DNA of 64,000 bases from Pogonophryne albipinna (Eukaryota > Chordata > Actinopteri > Perciformes > Artedidraconidae), in contig CM053251.1 of assembly GCA_028583405.1 (NCBI GenBank), forward strand, positions 4,123,271 to 4,187,270, given 5' to 3'. The notes under the pieces are model-generated. The model worked only from the letters and a program-made list of their open reading frames with translations. It had not been told where the DNA came from and did no database searches. The position numbers and the translations under genes are program-made. Shown piece after piece: positions 23,449-36,072 of the stretch. Within the stretch, counting starts at the first letter, position 1. Each line of letters begins with the position of its first letter.

Positions 23449-24060
23449 AAGGATGAACAGGAATTAGAGCATCAAATTGATCTATTGTCAAAGGTCATGA
23501 GAAATTATATTAATCGAATGGATACCTTAACCACTCAAACTGTACAAGACAAAATTTAAACAAAATGTAAAAAAGTGCGAGTAATTATTGACAGTTTTTT
23601 TAGATACAAACTCAACTTTTTTTTACTTTGTCATTTGCTTATAATTGCTACCGTATCACCGTTTGTTGGGTTTAAGGGACCTGCTTCTCCCTTACGGTAC
23701 GTTCACACGGTTCCGTTGCGTGCTTCAACGGAGACGCCTCCCATTCACTTTGAATGGGGTGACGTCAAGCTTTGCCGAACTGCATTGTGGTTCCGTCGCA
23801 TCGCTTTGCCTCCGTTGTTCGCTTCGAAAGTTGAGAAAAGTTCAACTTTTCAAGCGTCAGCTAATCAAATAATATGCCAGTATGAGCACTAGCCAATCAA
23901 ACCTCTGCTTGTGTGTCAGGGGTGGGAGATTCATGTGATTGGTTGTTTCAGACACGCCCGCCGGCAAGCTTCAACGCACACCGCTGTGTGGACGGGCCGT
24001 TCCAGTGTAGGGGGCATTTAATATGTTAGTTTATTGGTTTATCTACAGAAGTTAAGATTT

Positions 24061-24142
24061 ACCAGGAGTGGGGTTTGAACCCACGAGGGCTATTGCCCAT
24101 TGGATCTTAAGTCCAACGCCTTAACCACTCGGCCATCCTGGT
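24061..24142 (-). tRNA. tRNA-Leu(UAA), locus 33, type B
   Basis: Intact A57 body. In the register of locus 12 but without the 2,570-bp element, so it is an empty-site equivalent. Confidence 0.93.
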
Positions 24143-24525
24143 GAGGATGAACAGCAAATAGAGCATACAAATAATCCATGGTCAAAGGTCATGAGAAAAT
24201 ATATTAAGCTCATGGATACCTTAACCGTTCAAAACTGTGCAAGACACAATGTAGGAAATGGAAACTTAGCGATTAATAATTAAGTGTATTTTATTTACAA
24301 ACTAAAGTCTTTTATTTTTACTTGTGTCATTTGCGAAGGCCGTTTGAATTTTTTGTTTTTTATAATATATTTATTTGACAGGGACAGTGCACATTGATTG
24401 ACATTTCTGTAAATGCGCCAGAGTTAGACAACAGGATATGTTTGTTGTGTTCAAGGGATCTGCTTCTCCCTTCCAGTGCATTGATTATGTCAATATGTCG
24501 CTGTATTTGCAGAAGCTAAGAATTT

Positions 24526-24607
24526 ACCAGGAGTGGGGTTTGAACCCACGAGGGCTATTGCCCATTGGATCTTAAGTCCAACGCCTTAACCACTCGGCCA
24601 TCCTGGT
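24526..24607 (-). tRNA. tRNA-Leu(UAA), locus 34, type A
   Basis: Intact A57 body. Confidence 0.93.
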
Positions 24608-25225
24608 AAGGATGAACAGGAATTAGAGCATCAAATTGATCTATTGTCAAAGGTCATGAGAAATTATATTAATCGAATCGATACCTTAACCACTCAAACT
24701 GTGCAAGACAAAATGTAAACAAAATGTAAAAAGAGCGAGTAATTATTGACAGTTTTTTATATACAAACTCAACTTTTTTTCACTTTGTCATTTGCTTATA
24801 ATTGCTACCGTATCACCGTTTGTTGGGTTTAAGGGACCTGCTTCTCCCTTACGGTACGTTCACACGGCTCCGTTCCGTGCTTCAACGGAGACGCCTCCCA
24901 TTCACTTTGAATGGGGTGACGTTAAGCTTTGCCGAACTGCATTGTGGTTCCGTCGCATCGCTTTGCCTCCGTTGCTCGCTTCGAAAGTTGAGAAAAGTTC
25001 AACTTTTCAAGCGTCAGCCAATCAAATAATATGCCAGTATGAGCACTAGCCAATCACACGCTGCTTGTGTGTCGGGGGTGAGAGATTCATGTGATTGGTT
25101 GTTGGTCGAGTTTCAGACACGCCCGCTGGCAAGCTTCAACGCACACCGCTGTGTGGACGGGCCGTTCCAGTGTAGGGGGCATTTAATATGTTAGTTTATT
25201 GGTTTATCTACAGAAGTTATGATTT

Positions 25226-25307
25226 ACCAGGAGTGGGGTTTGAACCCATGAGGGCTATTGCCCATTGGATCTTAAGTCCAACGCCTTAACCACTCGGCCA
25301 TCCTGGT
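25226..25307 (-). tRNA. tRNA-Leu(UAA), locus 35, type B, A49 variant
   Basis: T-stem A49-C65 mismatch. Confidence 0.88.
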
Positions 25308-25689
25308 GAGGATGAACAGCAAATAGAGCATACAAATAATCCATGGTCAAAGGTCATGAGAAAATATATTAAGCTCATGGATACCTTAACCGTTCAAACT
25401 GTGCAAGACACAATGTAGGAAATGGAAACTTAGCGATTAATAATTAAGTGTATTTTATTTACAAACTAAAGTCTTTTATTTTTACTTGTGTCATTTGCGA
25501 AGGCCGTTTGAATTTTTTGTTTTTTATAATATATTTATTTGACAGGGACAGTGCACATTGATTGACATTTCTGTAAATGCGCCAGAGTTAGACAACAGGA
25601 TATGTTTGTTGTGTTCAAGGGATCTGCTTCTCCCTTCCAGTGCATTGATTATGTCAATATGTCGCTGTATTTGCAGAAGCTAAGAATTT

Positions 25690-25774
25690 ACCAGGAGTGG
25701 GGTTTTGAAACCCACGAGGCTATTGCCCCATTGGATTCTTAAGTCCAACGCCTTAACCACTCGGCCATCCTGGT
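25690..25774 (-). tRNA. tRNA-Leu locus 36, type A, with several 1-nt indels
   Basis: 85 nt long, with single-base gains and losses in homopolymers (GGTTTTGAAACCC, CGAGGCTATTGCCCCA, GGATTCTT) that break the T arm and variable arm. More 1-nt insertions follow to about 25940. This could be a pseudogene, but the run pattern suggests uncorrected sequencing error. Confidence 0.75.
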
Positions 25775-26396
25775 AAGGATGAACAGGAATTAGAGCATCA
25801 AATTGATCTATTGTCAAAGGTCATGAGAAATTATATTAAATCGAATCGATACCTTAACCACTCAAAACTGTGCAAGACAAAATGTAAACAAAATGTAAAA
25901 AAGAGCGAGTAATTATTGACAGTTTTTTATATACAAAACTCAACTTTTTTTCACTTTGTCATTTGCTTATAATTGCGACCGTATCACCGTTTGTTGGGTT
26001 TAAGGGACCTGCTTCTCCCTTACGGTACGTTCACACGGCTCCGTTCCGTGCTTCAACGGAGACGCCTCCCATTCACTTTGAATGGGGTGACGTTAAGCTT
26101 TGCCGAACTGCATTGTGGTTCCGTCGCATCGCTTTGCCTCCGTTGCTCGCTTCGAAAGTTGAGAAAAGTTCAACTTTTCAAGCGTCAGCCAATCAAATAA
26201 TATGCCAGTATGAGCACTAGCCAATCACACGCTGCTTGTGTGTCGGGGGTGAGAGATTCATGTGATTGGTTGTTGGTCGAGTTTCAGACACGCCCGCTGG
26301 CAAGCTTCAACGCACACCGCTGTGTGGACGGGCCGTTCCAGTGTAGGGGGGATTTAATATGTTAGTTTATTGGTTTATCTACAGAAGTTATGATTT

Positions 26397-26478
26397 ACCA
26401 GGAGTGGGGTTTGAACCCATGAGGGCTATTGCCCATTGGATCTTAAGTCCAACGCCTTAACCACTCGGCCATCCTGAT
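26397..26478 (-). tRNA. tRNA-Leu(UAA), locus 37, type B, A49 plus acceptor variant
   Basis: Carries the A49 mismatch and C2 to T (ATCAGGA), which turns an acceptor C-G pair into U-G. Confidence 0.82.
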
Positions 26479-26860
26479 GAGGATGAACAGCAAATAGAGC
26501 ATACAAATAATCCATGGTCAAAGGTCATGAGAAAATATATTAAGCTCATGGATACCTTAACCGTTCAAACTGTGCAAGACACAATGTAGGAAATGGAAAC
26601 TTAGCGATTCATAATTAAGTGTATTTTATGTACAAACTAAAGTCTTTTGTTTTTACTTGTGTCATTTGCGAAGGCCGTTTGAATTTTTTTTTTTTTATAA
26701 TATATTTATTTGACAGGGACAGTGCACATTGATTGACATTTCTGTAAATGCGCCAGAGTTAGCCAACAGGATATGTTTGTTGTGTTCAAGGGATCTGCTT
26801 CTCCCTTCCAGTGCATTTATTATGTCAATATGTCGCTGTATTTGCAGAAGCTAAGAATTT

Positions 26861-26942
26861 ACCAGGAGTGGGGTTCGAACCCACGAGGGCTATTGCCCAT
26901 TGGATCTTAAGTCCAACGCCTTAACCACTCGGCCATCCTGGT
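26861..26942 (-). tRNA. tRNA-Leu(UAA), locus 38, type A, G57 form
   Basis: Intact body with T loop TTCGAAC. Confidence 0.94.
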
Positions 26943-27561
26943 AAAGATGAACAGGAATTAGAGCATCAAATTGATCTATTGTCAAAGGTCATGAGAAATT
27001 ATATTAATCGAATCGATACCTTAACCACTCAAACTGTGCAAGACAAAATGTAAACAAAATGTAAAAAAGAGCGAGTAATTATTGACAGTTTTTTATATAC
27101 AAATCAACTTTTTTTCACTTTGTCATTTGCTTATAATTGCTACCGTATCACCGTTTGTTGGGTTTAAGGGACCTGCTTCTCCCTTACGGTACGTTCACAC
27201 GGCTCCGTTCCGTGCTTCAACGGAGACGCCTCCCATTCACTTTGAATGGGGTGACGTCAAGCTTTGCCGAACTGCATTGTGGTTCCGTCGCATCGCTTTG
27301 CCTCCGTTGCTCGCTTCGAAAGTTGAGAAAAGTTCAACTTTTCAAGCGTCAGCCAATCAAATAATATGCCAGTATGAGCACTAGCCAATCAACCCGCTGC
27401 TTGTGTGTCAGGGGTGAGAGATTCATGTGATTGGTTGTTGGTCGAGTTTCAGACACGCCCGCCGGCAAGCTTCAACGCACACCGCTGTGTGGACGGGCCG
27501 TTCCAGTGTAGGGGGCATTTAATATGTTAGTTTATTGGTTTATCTACAGAAGTTAAGATTT

Positions 27562-27643
27562 ACCAGGAGTGGGGTTTGAACCCACGAGGGCTATTGCCCA
27601 TTGGATCTTAAGTCCAACGCCTTAACCACTCGGCCATCCTGGT
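27562..27643 (-). tRNA. tRNA-Leu(UAA), locus 39, type B
   Basis: Intact A57 body. Confidence 0.93.
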
Positions 27644-28025
27644 GAGGATGAACAGCAAATAGAGCATACAAATAATCCATGGTCAAAGGTCATGAGAAAA
27701 TATATTAAGCTCATGGATACCTTAACCGTTCAAACTGTGCAAGACACAATGTAGGAAATGGAAACTTAGCGATTAATAATTAAGTGTATTTTATTTACAA
27801 ACTAAAGTCTTTTATTTTTACTTGTGTCATTTGCGAAGGCCGTTTGAATTTTTTGTTTTTTATAATATATTTATTTGACAGGGACAGTGCACATTGATTG
27901 ACATTTCTGTAAATGCGCCAGAGTTAGCCAACAGGATATGTTTGTTGTGTTCAAGGGATCTGCTTCTCCCTTCCAGTGCATTGATTATGTCAATATGTCG
28001 CTGTATTTGCAGAAGCTAAGAATTT

Positions 28026-28107
28026 ACCAGGAGTGGGGTTTGAACCCACGAGGGCTATTGCCCATTGGATCTTAAGTCCAACGCCTTAACCACTCGGCCA
28101 TCCTGGT
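28026..28107 (-). tRNA. tRNA-Leu(UAA), locus 40, type A
   Basis: Intact A57 body. Confidence 0.93.
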
Positions 28108-28726
28108 AAGGATGAACAGGAATTAGAGCATCAAATTGATCTATTGTCAAAGGTCATGAGAAATTATATTAATCGAATCGATACCTTAACCACTCAAACT
28201 GTGCAAGACAAAATGTAAACAAAATGTAAAAAAGAGCGAGTAATTATTGACAGTTTTTTATATACAAACTCAACTTTTTTTCACTTTGTCATTTGCTTAT
28301 AATTGCTACCGTATCACCGTTTGTTGGGTTTAAGGGACCTGCTTCTCCCTTACGGTACGTTCACACGGCTCCGTTCCGTGCTTCAACGGAGACGCCTCCC
28401 ATTCACTTTGAATGGGTTGACGTTAAGCTTTGCCGAACTGCATTGTGGTTCCGTCGCATCGCTTTGCCTCCGTTGCTCGCTTCGAAAGTTGAGAAAAGTT
28501 CAACTTTTCAAGCGTCAGCCAATCAAATAATATGCCAGTATGAGCACTAGCCAATCACACGCTGCTTGTGTGTCGGGGTTGAGAGATTCATGTGATTGGT
28601 TGTTGGTCGAGTTTCAGACACGCCCGCCGGCAAGCTTCAACGCACACCGCTGTGTGGACGGGCCGTTCCAGTGTAGGGGGCATTTAATATGTTAGTTTAT
28701 TGGTTTATCTACAGAAGTTATGATTT

Positions 28727-28808
28727 ACCAGGAGTGGGGTTTGAACCCATGAGGGCTATTGCCCATTGGATCTTAAGTCCAACGCCTTAACCACTCGGCC
28801 ATCCTGGT
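28727..28808 (-). tRNA. tRNA-Leu(UAA), locus 41, type B, A49 variant
   Basis: T-stem A49-C65 mismatch. Confidence 0.88.
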
Positions 28809-29190
28809 GAGGATGAACAGCAAATAGAGCATACAAATAATCCATGGTCAAAGGTCATGAGAAAATATATTAAGCTCATGGATACCTTAACCGTTCAAAC
28901 TGTGCAAGACACAATGTAGGAAATGGAAACTTAGCGATTAATAATTAAGTGTATTTTATTTACAAACTAAAGTCTTTTATTTTTACTTGTGTCATTTGCG
29001 AAGGCCGTTTGAATTTTTTGTTTTTTATAATATATTTATTTGACAGGGACAGTGCACATTGATTGACATTTCTGTAAATGCGCCAGAGTTAGCCAACAGG
29101 ATATGTTTGTTGTGTTCAAGGGATCTGCTTCTCCCTTCCAGTGCATTTATTATGTCAATATGTCGCTGTATTTGCAGAAGCTAAGAATTT

Positions 29191-29273
29191 ACCAGGAGTG
29201 GGGTTTCGAACCCACGAGGGCTATTGCCCATTGGATCTTAAGTCCAACGCCTTAACCACTCGGCCATCCTGGT
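29191..29273 (-). tRNA. tRNA-Leu locus 42, type A, 1-nt insertion in T arm
   Basis: 83 nt: plus-strand GGGGTTTCGAACCC has one T too many, disturbing the T loop and B box. Either a pseudogene or an error in a T run. Confidence 0.8.
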
Positions 29274-29893
29274 AAGGATGAACAGGAATTAGAGCATCAA
29301 ATTGATCTATTGTCAAAGGTCATGAGAAATTATATTAATCGAATCGATACCTTAACCACTCAAACTGTGCAAGACAAAATGTAAACAAAATGTAAAAAAG
29401 AGCGAGTAATTATTGACAGTTTTTTATATACAAACTCAACTTTTTTTCACTTTGTCATTTGCTTATAATTGCTACCGTATCACCGTTTGTTGGGTTTAAG
29501 GGACCTGCTTCTCCCTTACGGTACGTTCACACGGCTCCGTTCCGTGCTTCAACGGAGACGCCTCCCATTCACTTTGAATGGGGTGACGTCAAGCTTTGCC
29601 GAACTGCATTGTGGTTCCGTCGCATCGCTTTGCCTCCGTTGCTCACTTCGAAAGTTGAGAAAAGTTCAACTTTTCAAGCGTCAGCCAATCAAATAATATG
29701 CCAGTATGAGCACTAGCCAATCAACCCGCTGCTTGTGTGTCAGGGGTGAGAGATTCATGTGATTGGTTGTTGGTCGAGTTTCAGACACGCCCGCCGGCAA
29801 GCTTCAACGCACACCGCTGTGTGGACGGGCCGTTCCAGTGTACGGGGCATTTAATATGTTAGTTTATTGGTTTATCTACAGAAGTTAAGATTT

Positions 29894-29975
29894 ACCAGGA
29901 GTGGGGTTTGAACCCACGAGGGCTATTGCCCATTGGATCTTAAGTCCAACGCCTTAACCACTCGGCCATCCTGGT
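29894..29975 (-). tRNA. tRNA-Leu(UAA), locus 43, type B
   Basis: Intact A57 body. Confidence 0.93.
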
Positions 29976-30357
29976 GAGGATGAACAGCAAATAGAGCATA
30001 CAAATAATCCATGGTCAAAGGTCATGAGAAAATATATTAAGCTCATGGATACCTTAACCGTTCAAACTGTGCAAGACACAATGTAGGAAATGGAAACTTA
30101 GCGATTAATAATTAAGTGTATTTTATTTACAAACTAAAGTCTTTTATTTTTACTTGTGTCATTTGCGAAGGCCGTTTGAATTTTTTGTTTTTTATAAAAT
30201 ATTTATTTGACAGGGACAGTGCACATTGATTGACATTTCTGTAAATGTGCCAGAGTTAGCCAACAGGATATGTTTGTTGTGTTCAAGGGATCTGCTTCTC
30301 CCTTCCAGTGCATTTATTATGTCAATATGTCGCTGTATTTGCAGAAGCTAAGAATTT

Positions 30358-30439
30358 ACCAGGAGTGGGGTTCGAACCCACGAGGGCTATTGCCCATTGG
30401 ATCTTAAGTCCAACGCCTTAACCACTCGGCCATCCTGGT
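30358..30439 (-). tRNA. tRNA-Leu(UAA), locus 44, type A, G57 form
   Basis: Intact body with T loop TTCGAAC. Confidence 0.94.
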
Positions 30440-31059
30440 AAGGATGAACAGGAATTAGAGCATCAAATTGATCTATTGTCAAAGGTCATGAGAAATTATA
30501 TTAATCGAATCGATACCTTAACCACTCAAACTGTGCAAGACAAAATGTAAACAAAATGTAAAAAAGAGCGAGTAATTATTGACAGTTTTTTAGATACAAA
30601 CTCAACTTTTTTTCACTTTGTCATTTGCTTATAATTGCTACCGTATCACCGTTTGTTGGGTTTAAGGGACCTGCTTCTCCCTTACGGTACGTTCACACGG
30701 CTCCGTTCCGTGCTTCAACGGAGACGCCTCCCATTCACTTTGAATGGGGTGACGTCAAGCTTTGCCGAACTGCATTGTGGTTCCGTCGCATCGCTTTGCC
30801 TCCGTTGCTCGCTTCGAAAGTTGAGAAAAGTTCAACTTTTCAAGCGTCAGCCAATCAAATAATATGCCAGTATGAGCACTAGCCAATCAACCCGCTGCTT
30901 GTGTGTCAGGGGTGAGAGATTCATGTGATTGGTTGTTGGTCGAGTTTCAGACACGCCCGCCGGCAAGCTTCAACGCACACCGCTGTGTGGACGGGCCGTT
31001 CCAGTGTAGGGGGCATTTAATATGTTAGTTTATTGGTTTATCTACAGAAGTTAAGATTT

Positions 31060-31141
31060 ACCAGGAGTGGGGTTTGAACCCACGAGGGCTATTGCCCATT
31101 GGATCTTAAGTCCAACGCCTTAACCACTCGGCCATCCTGGT
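31060..31141 (-). tRNA. tRNA-Leu(UAA), locus 45, type B
   Basis: Intact A57 body. Confidence 0.93.
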
Positions 31142-31523
31142 GAGGATGAACAGCAAATAGAGCATACAAATAATCCATGGTCAAAGGTCATGAGAAAATA
31201 TATTAAGCTCATGGATACCTTAACCGTTCAAACTGTGCAAGACACAATGTAGGAAATGGAAACTTAGCGATTAATAATTAAGTGTATTTTATTTACAAAC
31301 TAAAGTCTTTTATTTTTACTTGTGTCATTTGCGAAGGCCGTTTGAATTTTTTGTTTTTTATAATATATTTATTTGACAGGGACAGTGCACATTGATTGAC
31401 ATTTCTGTAAATGCGCCAGAGTTAGCCAACAGGATATGTTTGTTGTGTTCAAGGGATCTGCTTCTCCCTTCCAGTGCATTTATTATGTCAATATGTCGCT
31501 GTATTTGCAGAAGCTAAGAATTT

Positions 31524-31605
31524 ACCAGGAGTGGGGTTCAAACCCACGAGGGCTATTGCCCATTGGATCTTAAGTCCAACGCCTTAACCACTCGGCCATC
31601 CTGGT
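31524..31605 (-). tRNA. tRNA-Leu locus 46, type A, C56 to T
   Basis: T loop reads TTTGAAC. C56 is near-invariant (the G19-C56 tertiary pair) and a key B-box base, so this copy is probably impaired. Confidence 0.82.
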
Positions 31606-32247
31606 AAGGATGAGCAGGAATTAGAGCTTCAAATTGATATATTGTCAAAGGTCATGAGAGAATTATATTAATCGAATCAATACTTTAACCACTCAAACTG
31701 TGCAAGACAAAATTTAAACAAAATGTAAAAAAGAGCGAGTAATTATTGACAGTTTTTTATATACAAACTCAACTTTTTTTTACTTTGTCATTTGCTTATA
31801 ATTGCTACCGTTTCACCGTTTGTTGGGTTTAAGGGACCTGCTTCTCCCTTACGGTACGTTCACACGGTTCCGTTGCGTGCTTCAACGGAGACGCATCCCA
31901 TTCACTTTGAATGGGGTGACGTCAAGCTTTGCCGAACTGCATTGTGGTTCCGTCGCATCGCTTTGCCTCCGTTGCTCGCTTCGAAAGTTGAGAAAAGTTC
32001 AACTTTTCAAGCGTCAGCCAATCAAATAATATGCCAGTATAATCAAATAATACGCCAGTATGAGCACTAGCCAATCAAACCGCTGCTTGTGTGTCAGGGG
32101 TGAGAGATTCATGTGATTGGTTGTTGGTCGAGTTTCAGACACGCCCGCCGGCAAGCTTCAACGCACACCTCTGTGTGGACGGGCCGTTCCAGTGTAGGGG
32201 GCATTTAATATGTTAGTTTATTGGTTTATCTACAGAAGTTAAGATTT

Positions 32248-32318
32248 ACCAGGAGTGGGGTTTGAACCCACGAGGGCTATTGCCCATTGGATCTTAAGTC
32301 CAACGCCTTAACCACTCG
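32248..32318 (-). pseudogene. tRNA-Leu locus 47, large 3' part, split by inverted element
   Basis: Everything except the acceptor 5' strand and the first D-arm bases is present, ending at CCACTCG. Eight bases, CGCTCAAG, then separate it from the element. The remaining 5' part is at 34897-34908. Confidence 0.92.
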
Positions 32319-32326
32319 CGCTCAAG

Positions 32327-34896
32327 CTGGGGAACAATAGTCTTGCAAGGGGGGGGAAGAAAGGAGAAGAAGGGGGAAGAAGGGGAAGAAGAAAAAAGAG
32401 GGAGAAAGAGAGGAAAAAGAGGAGAAAAAACGATTCTCTTGCTCCCTGTTTCCCTTCTGCATGTAAATGTATTTATATACAGAAGTACTTTAATAAAGAC
32501 CAACAACGTATGCGTTTGTTGACTAATAACACTTGTGTTATGCAGTTAACTATTAACACATTTCTAATAAATATTATATATTTCTAATAAATATTAAGTA
32601 AAACGTATCTACTTCTTTCAAGTTTATTAAATACAATTATTATTATTTTCTTTATCAGGGATAGTTTTGAAGTACCCAATATGGACCAGCTCATGGTTTG
32701 TGTGCTGTGGACAAATACTTAAATGTAACCATTACATTTAATATGAACTAAGAAGGTATTGGTGTTATAATGTATTTCTTTTAACAAACAAAGAGAAAAC
32801 CGATAGAAATTCTAAACAAAGCACTCAATTATTGGACAGTCACGAACTTGATAGAACCAAACCTTTATTTTAAAGTAGTTCAACTTAATAAAATGTAAAA
32901 CAACCCTTAAAAGTAAGTAAGGTGCAGTATAACAAAATAACACTCTAAATTAGTTTTAACATAAAATAAACATTATCATAAACTTAATAAAATATATACA
33001 TATCATATATATAAATAAATATCAAACTATACACCGAACTATATACATAAATAAGTGTCCAGTGTCCATGCCTCTGGTGGGGGGGTATACATTTTGTTAT
33101 GTCCTTCAACCATTGCTCCTTTGGCACAATGTAGTTCACTACTCCCTGTACTGGCTGTGTCCAGTGTCCGCTGTCCCAAAGCTCCCACACCTCCACACGT
33201 GTTGGGCAGTACTTTGCAGGGCAGTGTTTGGCTGTATGGAGCAGGAGCAGGACTAGGAGCAGGAAAAGCAGAGAGAGGCTGGCATTCAGAGCCTGTGGAG
33301 CAGCGACCAGGACAGGAACCTGTAAGCTCACTGGAGTAAATATCATGGAGCCCAAAGGTGGAGCAGGGAAGCGCCGAATCACCACCTGAGGACCTGAGGG
33401 TGGAGCAGGGAAGAGCTACATCTCCACCTTGTTTTGATGCTTTGTGATCTGGAATGTGACAACAGCGAAGTTGAGGCATTTATTAGAAATGATCTATAGC
33501 AGTTAATGTTTCCAGATTTATAACCGAACACATTTATAATAAAAACTAGTTTGTAATGTTATTGTTTATAAGAGAGTTTAACAAACACGGAAATCAAATA
33601 CACAGTCACGTTATGTATGACCTTTTTGATTGAGTCCATCTTTAAGATGGAACCAAATGTGGAGGTGATGCTGGCCTTGATATGGTCCATGTGGGAGAGG
33701 ATATCCCTGCCGTACATGGACAGCACCCAGAGACTGCTTGGGAGGAGGCTGGGCTCTGGGGGCTCCTGGCAGGCCACAGGGAGGAGGCTGGGCTCTAGGG
33801 GCTCCTGGCAGGCCACAGGGAGGAGGCTAGGCTCTGGGTGGGGGTAACTACTGGGGGTGTGATATAAAATGTATGCATGAGGCATTTCTTAATCTGAAAC
33901 TATCATCATTATGTTTTAGTCTGGAGTGAGTCACTCAGTGTAAATCCTTTGATTGATAATATTTGCACCAGTACATTGTAAATGTTCAGTAATCTACTTA
34001 TCATATGTGAATAATAAGTAATAGGTACATATGTTTCTATACTTTACCTTCTGACAGAGGTCACGTCACTTCCGTTTCCTTGGAGCGGGTTTATCCCTCC
34101 TGAAGGCCAAAGCCCGTCCATTCCGTATCTCCCATTTCGTTATGGCTTATAGGTTTAGTGAGCATCTAAACTTTAAGTAAAATAACAATGCAAGTGTTAG
34201 AGAGAACTACACTGCAAAGCGAACAACACTGACACCATGTTAACCATTATTTATACAGGTTATCTACACATATAATCATGTATAAACACACATCATGTTC
34301 ATAAACGGTGAAGTTGTCCTTTTATCCATAAATGATTAATGTGTGTATATTGAATTACAATTAATGTAATGTTATATACAGTATATAGCTATCTTGAATA
34401 TATATTCAACAATATACTGTGTCCTTCCTGGAGCATATAACACACTTTATCACACATGGCTGTTGACATTGATTAATATAATAACGTGTATTTAACCTAG
34501 ACACGATAGCATTAGCAATGCTGGCTTGCTAACTTTATGCAGACTGAAGTTGCCGACTGTATACCGTAATGTAAAAGTTGACGCCAAAACGACGGTTGTA
34601 AAAATAGGTTTTATGACTGAAAACGGGAAAATAGAAACAGGTAGTGTTGTTACTTACTCTGAACACCTCTGATGCGCCTCGCGATTTGTCCACTGTGTCA
34701 ACCAAAAGCGTGAGGGGGGCGGGTTCGGGGAGAAGCCGTGCCGTGAGTGGCTCTGTCCATTGTGATGCCGTGACGTGATTGGCTCCGTCCATTGTGAACT
34801 CGCGTCGTGATTGGTTTAAATCCAATCTCACAATGGACAGCGAGTATCATGATTGGGTGATAGATTGGATTTTGACAGACGGTCCTGCGCCAGCTA
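32327..34896 (-). mobile_element. 2,570-bp element, copy 3, inverted, independent insertion
   Basis: Exactly the same 2,570 bp in reverse orientation, inside the D-arm region of tRNA locus 47. This is a different tRNA position from copies 1 and 2, so it is a separate event. No 9-bp duplication is seen. Instead CGCTCAAG lies between tRNA and element, and its last six bases (CTCAAG, i.e. CTTGAG read with the element) resemble the CTTAAG that follows copies 1 and 2. The promoter-like segment is at 34658-34868, candidate coding exons at 33416-33893 and the purine tract at 32347-32430. Confidence 0.87.
33416..33893 (-). pseudogene. Decayed coding remnant in element copy 3
   Basis: Same frames and stops as copy 1, read on the minus strand. 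Confidence 0.4.
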
Positions 34897-34908
34897 GGCC
34901 ATCCTGGT
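34897..34908 (-). pseudogene. tRNA-Leu locus 47, 12-nt 5' end
   Basis: GGCCATCCTGGT directly after the element, followed by normal type B spacer (GAGGATGAACAGCAAAT). Confidence 0.85.
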
Positions 34909-35288
34909 GAGGATGAACAGCAAATAGAGCATACAAATAATCCATGGTCAAAGGTCATGAGAAAATATATTAAGCTCATGGATACCTTAACCGTTCAAAC
35001 TGTGCAAGACACAATGTAGGAAATGGAAACTTAGCGATTAATAATTAAGTGTATTTTATTTACAAACTAAACTCTTTTGTTTTTACTTGTGTCATTTGCG
35101 ATGGCCGTCTTTTTAAAAAACAAATTTTATATATTTATTTGACAGGGACAGTGCACATTGATGGACATTTCTGTAAAGCGCCAGAGTTAGCCAACAGGAT
35201 ATGTTTGTTGTGTTCAAGGGATCTGCTTCTCCCTTCCAGTGCATTTATTATGTCAATATGTCGCTGTATTTGCAGAAGCTAAGAATTT

Positions 35289-35370
35289 ACCAGGAGTGGG
35301 GTTTGAACCCACGAGGGCTATTGCCCATTGGATCTTAAGTCCAACGCCTTAACCACTCGGCCATCCTGGT
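35289..35370 (-). tRNA. tRNA-Leu(UAA), locus 48, type A
   Basis: Intact A57 body. From here the spacers diverge more from the central units. Confidence 0.92.
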
Positions 35371-35990
35371 AAGGATGAACAGGAATTAGAGCATCAAATT
35401 GATCTATTGTCAAAGGTCATGAGAAATTATATTAATCGAATGGATACCTTAACCACTCAAACTGTGCAAGACAAAATTTAAACAAAATGTAAAAAAGAGC
35501 GAATAATTATTGACAGTTTTTTATATACAAACTCAACTTTTTTTTACTTTGTCATTTGCTTATAATTGCTACCGTATCACCCTTTGTTGGGTTTAAGGGA
35601 CTTGCTTCTCCCTTACGGTACGTTCACACGGTTCCGTTGCGTGCTTCAACGGAGACGCCTCCCATTCACTTTGAATGGGGTGACGTCAAGCTTTGCCGAA
35701 CTGCATTGTGGTTCCGTCGCATCGCTTTGCCTCCGTTGCTCGCTTCGAAAGTTGAGAAAAGTTCAACTTTTTTGACGCGTCAGCCAATCAAATAGTGCCA
35801 GTATGAGCACTAGCCAATCAAACCGCTGCTTGTGTGTCAGGGGTGGGAGATTCATGTGATTGGTTGTTGGTCGAGTTTCAGACACGCCCGCCGGCAAGCT
35901 TCAACTTACACCTCTGTGTGGATGGGCCGTTCCAGTGTAGGGGGCATTTAATATGTTAGTTTATTGGTTTATCTACAGAAGTTAATATTT

Positions 35991-36072
35991 ACCAGGAGTG
36001 GGGTTTGAACCCACGAGGGCTATTGCCCATTGGATCTTAAGTCCAACGCCTTAACCACTCGGCCTTCCTGGT
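35991..36072 (-). tRNA. tRNA-Leu locus 49, type B, U8 lost
   Basis: Plus-strand GGCCTTCCTGGT gives A at position 8 in place of near-universal U8, which normally pairs with A14. Probably impaired. Confidence 0.8.
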
